Assembly: GCA_041627895.1 (NCBI GenBank)
Contig: JBFKQC010000074.1
Span: 1-18,778 of the forward strand
DNA: 18,778 bases
Direction: 5' to 3'
Source: JBFKQC01 sp041627895
GTDB lineage: Bacteria; Pseudomonadota; Alphaproteobacteria; Rhodobacterales; Rhodobacteraceae
Part shown: positions 6,667 through 13,829 of the stretch, one piece after another
Numbering within the stretch: position 1 is the first letter of the stretch
Layout: each line of letters opens with the position of its first letter
Position numbers and translations under genes: made by a program
Notes under the pieces: model-generated
The model's database searches: none
Told to the model about the DNA's origin: nothing
What the model saw: the letters and a program-made list of their open reading frames with translations, nothing else

Positions 6667-8241
6667 TCAACCGCCCAGGTCAGGCGTCATGTGCACGAGC
6701 GTGGGTCCCGCGGCACCAAGCGCGGCCTCGACCGCACGCGCCAGCGCCTTCAAGCCGTCCGGCCGCGAATAGCCGATGCCGTAGGCCGCCGCGAGGGTTC
6801 CGAAATCGGGATTGCGCGCCTGCACGGCGACCGGCGCGATCTGTGCCGCCCGCATGCAATCCTCGATTTCCTTGAGCTTGCCGTTGTCCCAAAGAAAGAC
6901 CGGCAGCGGCTGGCCCAGTTCGGCCGCGGTCCCGAGCTCCTGCATCGTGTACTGCAACCCGTAATCGCCCGCGATCGCCGCCACCGGCCCGCCGCCGCGC
7001 CCGATCTTGCCGCCGATGGCCGCCGGCAAGGCATAGCCCAGCGCGCCGAATCCGGTCGGGTGGTGCCAGAGACCCGGCCCGGCCATGTCCCAGACCTCCT
7101 TGGCGGCATAGGCGAACTGGGTCATGTCGGAATAGATCATCGTGTCGGGCGGCAGCGCGGCGCGCAGCGCATCGGCCACCGGCACGATCCCCGGCCGCTC
7201 GGCCGCGATCCCGGCACGCCACCGGGCGCGCTGGCCGGCCACGTCGGTATCGTCCCAGCCCGTCGCCGGCACCGCCCTGGCCAGCCCGAACGACAGATCG
7301 GACAGGAAGTCCGCCGCGTCCTGCGGCACCAGATGGTCCGCCCCGTGCAGCGCGGCGATCTCGTCCGGTTCAGGATTGACCGCCACCAGCGGCGCGGCAT
7401 GGCCCAGCTTGGTCCGCCACAGGTCGGTCTCGTCCACCGAGGTGCCGACCGCAATCACCAGATCGGCCCGCGCGATGACCGCCGCACTGTCGGGCCGCGC
7501 CAGCATCGCACCGAAGCTCTGCGGATGGCCCGGCGGCAGGATGCCGCGCCCGGCATAGGTGGTGAAGGCCAGCGCGCCGCTGCGCTCGATCACCCGCGCC
7601 GCATCGCGCGCCGCATGGCGCGCGCCCCCGCCGAAGATGAAGAGCGGCCGCTCGGCCCGTTCCAGCATGGCGGTCACGTCCACGGCCGCGCCCGCCGGCG
7701 GGTGCACCAGCACCGGCGCCGGCGGCGGCGCGCCCGCCGGCGCGCGCAGAACCTGGATCGGCACCTGGACATGCCGCGGCCGCGGCCGCAGCGTCGCGAA
7801 TTCGCTCAGCGCCCGGTCGATCAGCGCATAGGCGGCCCCGGCCGTGCGCGCCTCTTCCGACCATGCGCAGACCGTCGCCGCGGCGCCGCGCTGGTCGCGC
7901 ATCTGGTGCAGCTGCCCGCGCGTCGCCGCGGTCTCGTCGAGACAGCTTGAAATCACCAGCATCGGCACGCTGTCGGCATAGGCCTGCCCCATCGGCGTCA
8001 TGATGTTGGTCAGTCCGGGCCCCGAGATCACCAGGGCCACGCCCGGCCGCCCCGTCGCGCGGGCATAGCCGTCGGCCATGAACCCCGCGCCCTGCTCGTG
8101 CCGGGCCAGGACATGGCGCAGCCCCGCTGCCTCGATCCCGCGATAAAGCTCGATATTGTGCACGCCCGGAATGCCGAACACCGTGTCGATCCCGCGCGCC
8201 TTCAGCATGTGCGCGATCTGCACGCCCAGCGGCCGGTCCAT
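6667..8241 (-). CDS. Thiamine-diphosphate-dependent enzyme (5-guanidino-2-oxopentanoate decarboxylase/acetolactate synthase-like)
   Basis: This 524-residue enzyme has the three-domain layout of the acetolactate synthase/2-oxoacid decarboxylase family. The N-terminal domain has DTVFGIPGVHNIELYRG and HEQGAGFMADGYAR, with the ThDP-activating Glu at residue 49, then SGPGLTNI and MGQAYADSVPMLVISS. The middle domain has LFIFGGGARHAA; the C-terminal domain has GYALPAAIGGKIG. The N-terminal wording resembles proteins labelled AruI-like 5-guanidino-2-oxopentanoate decarboxylase, but substrate cannot be fixed from sequence. The ThDP/Mg motif is atypical: GDYG (Asp426) and WDN (Asn453) instead of GDG and NN. 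The ATG shares one base with the trkH stop codon (TGATG), so the two are co-transcribed. Confidence 0.88.
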   Translation of the reverse strand: MDRPLGVQIAHMLKARGIDTVFGIPGVHNIELYRGIEAAGLRHVLARHEQGAGFMADGYARATGRPGVALVISGPGLTNIMTPMGQAYADSVPMLVISSCLDETAATRGQLHQMRDQRGAAATVCAWSEEARTAGAAYALIDRALSEFATLRPRPRHVQVPIQVLRAPAGAPPPAPVLVHPPAGAAVDVTAMLERAERPLFIFGGGARHAARDAARVIERSGALAFTTYAGRGILPPGHPQSFGAMLARPDSAAVIARADLVIAVGTSVDETDLWRTKLGHAAPLVAVNPEPDEIAALHGADHLVPQDAADFLSDLSFGLARAVPATGWDDTDVAGQRARWRAGIAAERPGIVPVADALRAALPPDTMIYSDMTQFAYAAKEVWDMAGPGLWHHPTGFGALGYALPAAIGGKIGRGGGPVAAIAGDYGLQYTMQELGTAAELGQPLPVFLWDNGKLKEIEDCMRAAQIAPVAVQARNPDFGTLAAAYGIGYSRPDGLKALARAVEAALGAAGPTLVHMTPDLGG

Positions 8242-9686
8242 CACACCCTCCAGAAATCCGCCGTCAGGATCACGAACACCGCCATCAGTTCCAGCCGCCC
8301 GATCAGCATGGCAAAGGCCAGAAGCCATTTCGCCGTATCCGAGAGCCCGGCAAAGTTCCCCGACGGCCCGATCTCGGCACCAAGCCCGGGGCCGATATTG
8401 GCCAGCGCCGCCGCCGCGCCGGACACGCTGGTGATCGTGTCCAGCCCGGTGGCGCTGAGCAGGACGGCGAGGATGCCGAGCGTGACGATGAAGGCCACGA
8501 AGAACACCATGACCGAATTCAGCACGTCCTCGCCCACCGGCCGCCCGTCGTAGCGCGGGGTGAAGATGCCGTGCGGCGAGTGCAGCTTGCGCACCTGCGC
8601 CCGGATCGAGGCGAAGAGAAGCTGGTAGCGGAAGATCTTGACCGAACAGCAGGTCGACCCGGCGCAGCCTCCGATCAGGCCGAGGAAGAAGAACAGCACC
8701 ACCGCGAAGGCTCCCCAAAGCTGATAGTCGGTGCTGGCATATCCGGTGCCGGTGAGGATCGAGGTGACGTTGAACAGCGTCTCGCGCAGCGCCGCTTCCG
8801 GCGCCGCGCCGCCGACGATGCGGTAAAGGATCATCACCGCGTAAAGCACGACGATGGTGATCAGGAACCCGCGCACCTGCGCGTCGCGGAACAGCGGCCC
8901 GGCATTGCCCGCCATCAGCTGCACGTAGCGCACGAAGGGCAGGCTCGCCAGCGCCATGAACAGCGTGGCGACGTATTCCGGCGCGCCGCGGAACGCGCCG
9001 AACGAGGCGTCGTAGGTCGAGAACCCGCCCGTCGCGACGGTCGTCAGCGCGTGGTTGAGCGCGTGAAAGCTGGGCATGCCGACGGCGAAATACGCGACAT
9101 AGCAGGCCACGGTCAGGATGAAGTAGGCCCCCGATATCCGCGCCGCGATCTGCGCCGCGCGCGGCAGCACCTTGCCGTCGGTGTCGAAACTTTCCGAGCG
9201 GAAGATCTGCATGCCGCCGACGCGCAGCTCGGGCAGGAACACCATGGCGACGACAATGATCCCCACGCCGCCGAACCATTGCAGCATCGAGCGCCAGACC
9301 AGCACGCCCTGCGGCAGGCCCTCGAGCCCGGCGAACACCGTGGCCCCGGTGGTGGTCAGCCCCGACATCGATTCGAAGAAGGCGTCAACCACCCGCGCCT
9401 CGGGCTCGCCCAGCCAGAACGGGATCGCGCCGAAGACCGGCAGCATCAGCCAGACGCCGGTGGTCAGAAGAAAGACCTGCTGGATCGTCAGCCGCTGCCG
9501 GACGCCGTTGGCGCAGGCGATCGCGGTCAGCACGCCGATCATGCCGGTCAGGATGGCGGATTCGAGGAACATCACCCAGTGGCCGTTCCGATAGTAGAGG
9601 TCCACCGCCATGGGCAACAGCATCGCCGCGCCGAGGGCGGCGACCAGAAGGCCGGTGACATATCCCACGGGGCGCAGGTCGAACAT
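8241..9686 (-). CDS. trkH: TrkH family potassium uptake protein
   Basis: This 481-residue polytopic inner-membrane protein is the K+-translocating subunit of a Trk/Ktr-type system, normally gated by the cytoplasmic NAD-binding TrkA, which is not in this window. All four pore repeats show a selectivity-filter-like segment: TTTGATVF (about 111-118), TVATGGFST (216-224), SILTGTGY (309-316) and ANIGPGLG (429-436). The segment GGCAGSTCCSVKIFR (about 339-353) is typical of TrkH. No obvious ribosome binding site or -10 box precedes the ATG at 9686, although a TTGACA hexamer occurs about 30 bases upstream. Its stop codon overlaps the start of the downstream ThDP enzyme by one base. No clear functional link between the two is known to me. 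Confidence 0.95.
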   Translation of the reverse strand: MFDLRPVGYVTGLLVAALGAAMLLPMAVDLYYRNGHWVMFLESAILTGMIGVLTAIACANGVRQRLTIQQVFLLTTGVWLMLPVFGAIPFWLGEPEARVVDAFFESMSGLTTTGATVFAGLEGLPQGVLVWRSMLQWFGGVGIIVVAMVFLPELRVGGMQIFRSESFDTDGKVLPRAAQIAARISGAYFILTVACYVAYFAVGMPSFHALNHALTTVATGGFSTYDASFGAFRGAPEYVATLFMALASLPFVRYVQLMAGNAGPLFRDAQVRGFLITIVVLYAVMILYRIVGGAAPEAALRETLFNVTSILTGTGYASTDYQLWGAFAVVLFFFLGLIGGCAGSTCCSVKIFRYQLLFASIRAQVRKLHSPHGIFTPRYDGRPVGEDVLNSVMVFFVAFIVTLGILAVLLSATGLDTITSVSGAAAALANIGPGLGAEIGPSGNFAGLSDTAKWLLAFAMLIGRLELMAVFVILTADFWRV

Positions 9687-9731
9687 GGGCCGCAGGCTTG
9701 GCCGCGGGACCGGGCGGTGTCAAGCGGCGGC

Positions 9732-9759
9732 GGCGGCGCCGGGAGGGGGGAACGCCGCC
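9732..9759 (-). terminator. GC-rich hairpin after the GST gene (weak terminator candidate)
   Basis: GGCGGCG (9732-9738) and CGCCGCC (9753-9759) form a 7-bp stem with a 14-base loop, just past the GST stop codon and before trkH. There is no T-tract, so it is at best a weak or Rho-dependent stop. Confidence 0.25.
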
Positions 9760-9772
9760 ACGGCCGCCGGCG

Positions 9773-10441
9773 TCAGGCGGCCATGGCCGCCATCCGCCCG
9801 GCAAGAACGCCGCCGCGCCCGGCGATGAAGGCGCGCAGCGCCTGCGGATAGTCGTGCGCCACGGCCCGCGCGACCGAGGGCCGCGCCGCCAGGGCCCGGC
9901 GCCAGGCCGCGACCCGCGGCAGTCCGTCGAAAATGCCGAGCGGTGCCGCGGCCTCGATCACGTCGAAATACCGGAACACCGGCCCCCAGGCCGCGTCGAC
10001 CAGCGAGAACCGCGCGCCGGCAAAATAGGGCCCGCCCCGCAACTCTGTCTCGACGCGGGCGAAGCGCTCGGCCAGGCCGTTGCGGGCGGCCTCGAACGCG
10101 GCCGGATCCTGCGCGCCGTAAAGCGCCGCGATCTGCGCCAGCGTGGCCGAGGCCAGCTCGATCCATCCCCGGTGCCGCGCCCGGCGCACCGGATCGGCGG
10201 GATGCAATGGATGGGGCGTGGTGTCTTCGAGGTACTCGACGATCACCGCGCTTTCAAAGATCGCCTGGTCGCCGATCTGCAAAACCGGGGTCTTGCCGAG
10301 CGGCGAGAGCTTCAGAAACCAGTCGGGCTTGTTCGCAAGGTCGATATCGGTGCGGCGGAACGGCACCGCCTTTTCCGTCAGCGCGATCACCGCGCGCTGC
10401 ACGTAGGGGCAGAGGTCGTGGCTGATCATGTGCAGGTCCAT
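9773..10441 (-). CDS. Glutathione S-transferase family protein
   Basis: This 222-residue cytoplasmic protein has a thioredoxin-fold N-terminal domain and a helical C-terminal domain. The N-terminal domain shows SHDLCPYVQRAVIAL with Cys11 at the usual catalytic position of bacterial Cys-type GSTs. It also has GKTPVLQ (the cis-Pro before strand 3) and FESAVIVEYL, the Glu63-Ser64 pair that binds the gamma-glutamyl group of glutathione. The C-terminal domain has GARFSLVDAAW, the N-capping/hydrophobic-staple motif. Such proteins conjugate or reduce electrophiles; the substrate is unknown. The gene is divergent from a MarR regulator, and palindromes in the shared gap cover its predicted promoter. 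This suggests induction by a small molecule that releases the regulator. Confidence 0.92.
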   Translation of the reverse strand: MDLHMISHDLCPYVQRAVIALTEKAVPFRRTDIDLANKPDWFLKLSPLGKTPVLQIGDQAIFESAVIVEYLEDTTPHPLHPADPVRRARHRGWIELASATLAQIAALYGAQDPAAFEAARNGLAERFARVETELRGGPYFAGARFSLVDAAWGPVFRYFDVIEAAAPLGIFDGLPRVAAWRRALAARPSVARAVAHDYPQALRAFIAGRGGVLAGRMAAMAA

Positions 10442-10458
10442 TTCGGGGCTCCATTTAG

Positions 10459-10505
10459 ATGCATTTGCATGTAATAGGCGCATTCGAATCTTGATGCAAT
10501 TGCAT
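10459..10505. promoter_or_regulatory. Paired MarR-type operator candidates between GST and marR
   Basis: Two near-identical palindromes are present: ATGCATTTGCAT (10459-10470) and ATGCAATTGCAT (10494-10505). The second is perfect, and both are embedded in GATGCA..TGCATGTA. Their centres are 35 bp apart. A further perfect 8-bp palindrome ATTCGAAT (10482-10489) lies between them. The first touches the -10 of the predicted GST promoter; the second covers its -35 and the -35/spacer of the predicted marR promoter. Divergent MarR-target pairs are typically regulated through such sites, but binding by this MarR is inferred. Confidence 0.7.
10471..10499 (-). promoter_or_regulatory. Predicted promoter of the GST gene
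   Basis: On the minus strand TTGCAT (10499-10494), a 17-base spacer and TATTAC (10476-10471) form a good sigma-70 promoter. Both hexamers touch or overlap the two palindromes. The leader would be about 25 bases. Confidence 0.65.
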
Positions 10506-10519
10506 GTATCTGCCATAAC
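10491..10519 (+). promoter_or_regulatory. Predicted promoter of the marR gene
   Basis: TTGATG (10491-10496), a 17-base spacer and CATAAC (10514-10519) place the transcription start at about 10526, the same base as the predicted GTG start codon. The second palindrome lies within this promoter, consistent with autorepression. Confidence 0.5.
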
Positions 10520-10525
10520 GCGCTT

Positions 10526-10957
10526 GTGACCGAACCCGCCCCCGATATCGTCGCCGCATGGGTCGCTCTGGCGACGCGCTCGCGCCGCGCGCTGGACCAT
10601 GCCGAGGCCGCGCTCAAGGCCGCCGGCCTGCCGGGGCTCGCCTGGTACGATGCCCTGCTGGAACTGGAGAAGGCCGGCGAGGCCGGGCTGCGCCCGTTCG
10701 AGCTGCAGGACAGGCTGCTTTTGCCGCAATACGGCACGTCGCGCCTGCTCGACCGGCTGGCCAGGGCCGGGCTGGTGACCTGCGCGCCCTGCCCCGAGGA
10801 CGCGCGCGGCCAAGTGATGCGGATCACGGGCGAGGGCCGCGCCCTGCGGCAGCGGATGTGGCCGGTCTATGCGGCGGCGATCACGTCTGTATTCGAGCGG
10901 CTCGGACGCGACGAGGCCGGTACTCTGGCCCGCCTGCTCGGCAGGATCGGTCCGTAG
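10526..10957 (+). CDS. MarR family winged-helix transcriptional regulator
   Basis: This 143-residue protein has MarR topology: N-terminal helices (about 8-50, including LPGLAWYDALLELEKAG), a helix-turn-helix around 56-80 (LRPFELQDRLLLPQYGTSRLLDRLARAGLV) and a wing hairpin (PEDARGQVMRITGEGR). Two cysteines spaced CAPC (Cys86, Cys89) open the wing and could sense oxidants or electrophiles; that is an inference. The GTG at 10526 is the earliest sensible start. No Shine-Dalgarno sequence precedes it, and the predicted transcription start falls on or near it. The likely role is repression of the divergent GST gene and of itself, relieved by a ligand. No MarR ligand can be named from sequence alone. 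Confidence 0.88.
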   Translation: MTEPAPDIVAAWVALATRSRRALDHAEAALKAAGLPGLAWYDALLELEKAGEAGLRPFELQDRLLLPQYGTSRLLDRLARAGLVTCAPCPEDARGQVMRITGEGRALRQRMWPVYAAAITSVFERLGRDEAGTLARLLGRIGP

Positions 10958-10993
10958 CGCCCGGCGCGCAGGTCCGCCGCGGCCGGTCCCGAT

Positions 10994-12097
<1,104 letters not shown>

Positions 12098-12150
12098 TCG
12101 GGGCTCTCCCGTCCTGCGCGGAGGGCAAAGATAAGCCCAATCGCCGCGCG

Positions 12151-12181
12151 TTTCTACTCTCGGTCGAGATTTTCTACTGTC
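12151..12181. promoter_or_regulatory. Direct repeat upstream of folE2 (candidate activator site)
   Basis: TTTCTACTCTC (12151-12161) and TTTCTACTGTC (12171-12181) match at 10 of 11 positions and are exactly 20 bp apart, about two helical turns. Between them is TCTCG-GT-CGAGA (12158-12169). On the minus strand this lies 54-84 bases before the folE2 ATG, upstream of a possible -10 (TATCTT) that lacks a good -35. Tandem sites in that place would suit an activator; the protein is unknown. Confidence 0.4.
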
Positions 12182-12201
12182 CATCCTGTTCGCCGGATCA
12201 C

Positions 12202-12216
12202 TTAAAATTCGGTTAA
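12202..12216. promoter_or_regulatory. Perfect TTAA-N7-TTAA, CtrA-type binding site
   Basis: TTAA (12202-12205), seven bases, TTAA (12213-12216): an exact match to the full CtrA consensus of alphaproteobacteria. It lies 105-119 bases upstream of the folE2 start. In a GC-rich genome such AT-rich spaced motifs are uncommon by chance, but occupancy and target are unproven. Confidence 0.45.
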
Positions 12217-12398
12217 CGCGCGCCGCAACGTTCACCTTTCAGTAATATCTGGCCGGCGTCATGCAACCGATTCCGCGTGGCGCGGGCCTGCACGCCCTTG
12301 CGCCGGCACCCCCCGGCAGCCGCCACCCGATTCAATGCGAATCGCACCGCCGGCTGCGACGGATGGCGGGCGAAACGGGCGTGCCGGCCCGGCGAGGC

Positions 12399-13580
12399 TC
12401 AGGCCGCCTCGAGCGCCCGGGACAGATCGGCCAACAGGTCCCGCGTATCCTCGATGCCCACGCTGATCCGGATCATCCCGTCGGTGATTCCAAGCGCCGC
12501 GCGCTGGTCGTCGCTCAGCCGCTGGTGCGTCGTGGTCGCTGGATGTGTCACGATGCTCTTCGCGTCGCCCAGGTTGTTCGAGATCGTGAAGACCTCGAGC
12601 GCGTTCAGAACCCGAAACGCCGCGGCCTTGCCGCCCTTCACGTCGATCGACAGCATCGTGCCGCCCTCTGCCATGGTGTCGCGCGCCAGCGCGTATTGCG
12701 GGTGCGACGGCAGATGCGGGTAGATCACGTTCGCGAGTTTCGCGTGCCCGTCGAGCGCCCCGGCCAGATGCGCCGCGCTGGCCGACATCGCCCGCACCCG
12801 CAAATCCAGCGTCTCGATCCCCTTCAGCATCACCCAGGCGTTGAACGGCGACATCGCGCCCCCGGTGTGCTTGATGTAGGGCTCCAGCGTCTTGCGGATG
12901 TAGTCGCGGCGTCCCAGCACCACGCCGCCCAGACAGCGCCCCTGCCCGTCGATATGCTTGGTCGTGGAGTAGACCACCACGTCGGCGCCCAGTTCGAACG
13001 CGCGCGAATAGATCGGCGTGGCAAAGACGTTGTCGACGATCACGGTGGCGCCGACAGCGTGGCCCAGCTCGGAAACCGCCCTGATGTCAATGAGTTCCAG
13101 CGTCGGGTTCGACAGCGCTTCGAGGAACACCGCCTTCGTGTCCGGCCGTATCGCCGCGCGCCACTGGTCCAGATCGGTGCCGTCGACGAACGTGACCCCG
13201 ACGCCGAACCGCATCAGCACCTCTTCGAGGATATAAAGGCAAGATCCGAAAAGCGCCCGCGCGCTGACCACGTGGTCGCCCGCCTTCAGATGCGACATCA
13301 GCGAGGCGTTCACCGCCGCCATGCCGCTTGCCGTGGCAAAGCCGTCCTCGGCGCCCTCCAGCGCGACGATGCGCTCCTCGAACATCCGCACCGTGGGGTT
13401 GCCGTAGCGGGCATAGATGAATTCGTCCGCGCCGGCCTCGATGAACCGCGCCTCGGCCTGCTCGGCGCTGTCATAGACGAAGCCCTGGGTCAGCCAGATC
13501 GCCTCGGCCACCTCGCCGTACTGGCTGCGCCGGATGCCGGCATGCACGAGCTTTGTCCTTGTGTTCAGATCCTGTCCCAT
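12399..13580 (-). CDS. metZ: O-succinylhomoserine sulfhydrylase
   Basis: This PLP enzyme of the Cys/Met-metabolism family converts O-succinylhomoserine and sulfide directly to homocysteine (transsulfurylation-independent methionine synthesis). The 393-residue product carries YARYGNPT (Tyr56/Arg58, phosphate contacts from the partner subunit), SGMAA (85-89), the pyridine-nitrogen Asp183 in VDN, and the PLP Lys208 in YSTTKHIDGQGR. The C-terminus has SNNLGDAKSIVTHPATTTH. ATG 13580 was chosen because GGAGG sits at ideal spacing; the slightly longer open frame to 13601 starts inside the terminator tail. Upstream are a SAM-II riboswitch and an intrinsic terminator, which fit a methionine gene. It could act on O-acetylhomoserine, but the riboswitch context and sequence favour MetZ. 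Confidence 0.95.
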   Translation of the reverse strand: MGQDLNTRTKLVHAGIRRSQYGEVAEAIWLTQGFVYDSAEQAEARFIEAGADEFIYARYGNPTVRMFEERIVALEGAEDGFATASGMAAVNASLMSHLKAGDHVVSARALFGSCLYILEEVLMRFGVGVTFVDGTDLDQWRAAIRPDTKAVFLEALSNPTLELIDIRAVSELGHAVGATVIVDNVFATPIYSRAFELGADVVVYSTTKHIDGQGRCLGGVVLGRRDYIRKTLEPYIKHTGGAMSPFNAWVMLKGIETLDLRVRAMSASAAHLAGALDGHAKLANVIYPHLPSHPQYALARDTMAEGGTMLSIDVKGGKAAAFRVLNALEVFTISNNLGDAKSIVTHPATTTHQRLSDDQRAALGITDGMIRISVGIEDTRDLLADLSRALEAA

Positions 13581-13599
13581 CCCGCGCCTCCGTCCGCGC

Positions 13600-13640
13600 A
13601 AAAAAATACCCCCACCGCTGTTGAGCGTCGGGGGTTATCA
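13600..13640 (-). terminator. Intrinsic terminator in the metZ leader (riboswitch expression platform)
   Basis: On the minus strand an ACCCCCG arm pairs with TGGGGGT, and inside it CGCT pairs with AGCG around the loop CAAC with one internal mismatch. A run of seven T (13606-13600) follows directly. It lies between the SAM-II aptamer and the metZ ribosome binding site. This is a textbook Rho-independent structure, so the switch probably acts by transcription attenuation. Confidence 0.88.
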
Positions 13641-13647
13641 GCGCCTC

Positions 13648-13705
13648 GACCTCTTTAGCGGCATGTTTTACGTGGCCCGCAATCCGGTGAACAAATCGCC
13701 ACGCA
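13648..13705 (-). ncRNA. SAM-II riboswitch (metZ leader)
   Basis: On the minus strand the core order matches SAM-II: P1 arm CGTGGC (13703-13698), GATTTG, CCGGATTGCG, the closing arm GCCACG (13676-13671), TAAAAC, then GCTAAAGAGG (13658-13649), which forms the pseudoknot. P1 is 6 bp with no mismatch. SAM-II aptamers bind S-adenosylmethionine and precede methionine-synthesis genes in alphaproteobacteria. High SAM should lower metZ expression. A T7-tailed terminator lies directly downstream. The assignment was made by recognition, without a covariance-model search. Confidence 0.95.
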
Positions 13706-13708
13706 ATC

Positions 13709-13737
13709 TGGATAGTGGCATCCGCCGCAGGGGTCAA
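13709..13737 (-). promoter_or_regulatory. Predicted sigma-70 promoter of metZ
   Basis: On the minus strand TTGACC (13737-13732), a 17-base spacer and TATCCA (13714-13709). The predicted start near 13702 coincides with the 5' arm of riboswitch stem P1, so the transcript would begin almost exactly with the aptamer. Confidence 0.6.
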
Positions 13738-13750
13738 CACCGTCACGGTG
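13738..13750. promoter_or_regulatory. 13-bp palindrome abutting the metZ -35 box
   Basis: CACCGT-C-ACGGTG is a perfect inverted repeat with 6-base arms. It ends one base from the predicted metZ -35 hexamer, in the gap shared with the divergent hydrolase gene. It could be an operator for either gene; no regulator can be named. Confidence 0.4.
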
Positions 13751-13829
13751 CCGTAACCGGTCCTTTACGTCTTTGCCGTATGCCTGTGCCAAGGGACGGC
13801 CACAAGATGTTGTGGGGGCACTGGGGCGA

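Larger units (their letters stand above)
12098..12398. other. 301-bp gap between folE2 and metZ
   Basis: I see no convincing gene in it. The folE2-proximal half is relatively AT-rich and holds the direct repeat and CtrA-type site listed separately. The metZ-proximal half is GC-rich and contains CGATTC-AATGC-GAATCG (12328-12344), an inverted repeat with 6-base arms past the metZ 3' end. It has no T-tract, so it is not an intrinsic terminator. Confidence 0.6.

Noticed and set aside
6667..9279. An 870-codon open frame spanning the ThDP enzyme and much of trkH
   Set aside because: The part above 8241 is an Arg/Ala-rich out-of-frame reading of trkH. The real start is the ATG at 8241, where recognisable ThDP-enzyme sequence begins and where it overlaps the trkH stop codon.
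9718..9723. Perfect TTGACA -35 hexamer (minus strand) upstream of trkH
   Set aside because: No acceptable -10 lies 16-18 bases downstream (the position reads CAAGCC), so a promoter is not supported.
13471..13746. A 91-codon minus-strand open frame over the metZ leader
   Set aside because: It runs straight through the SAM-II aptamer and its terminator and overlaps metZ in another frame, so it is not a protein gene.
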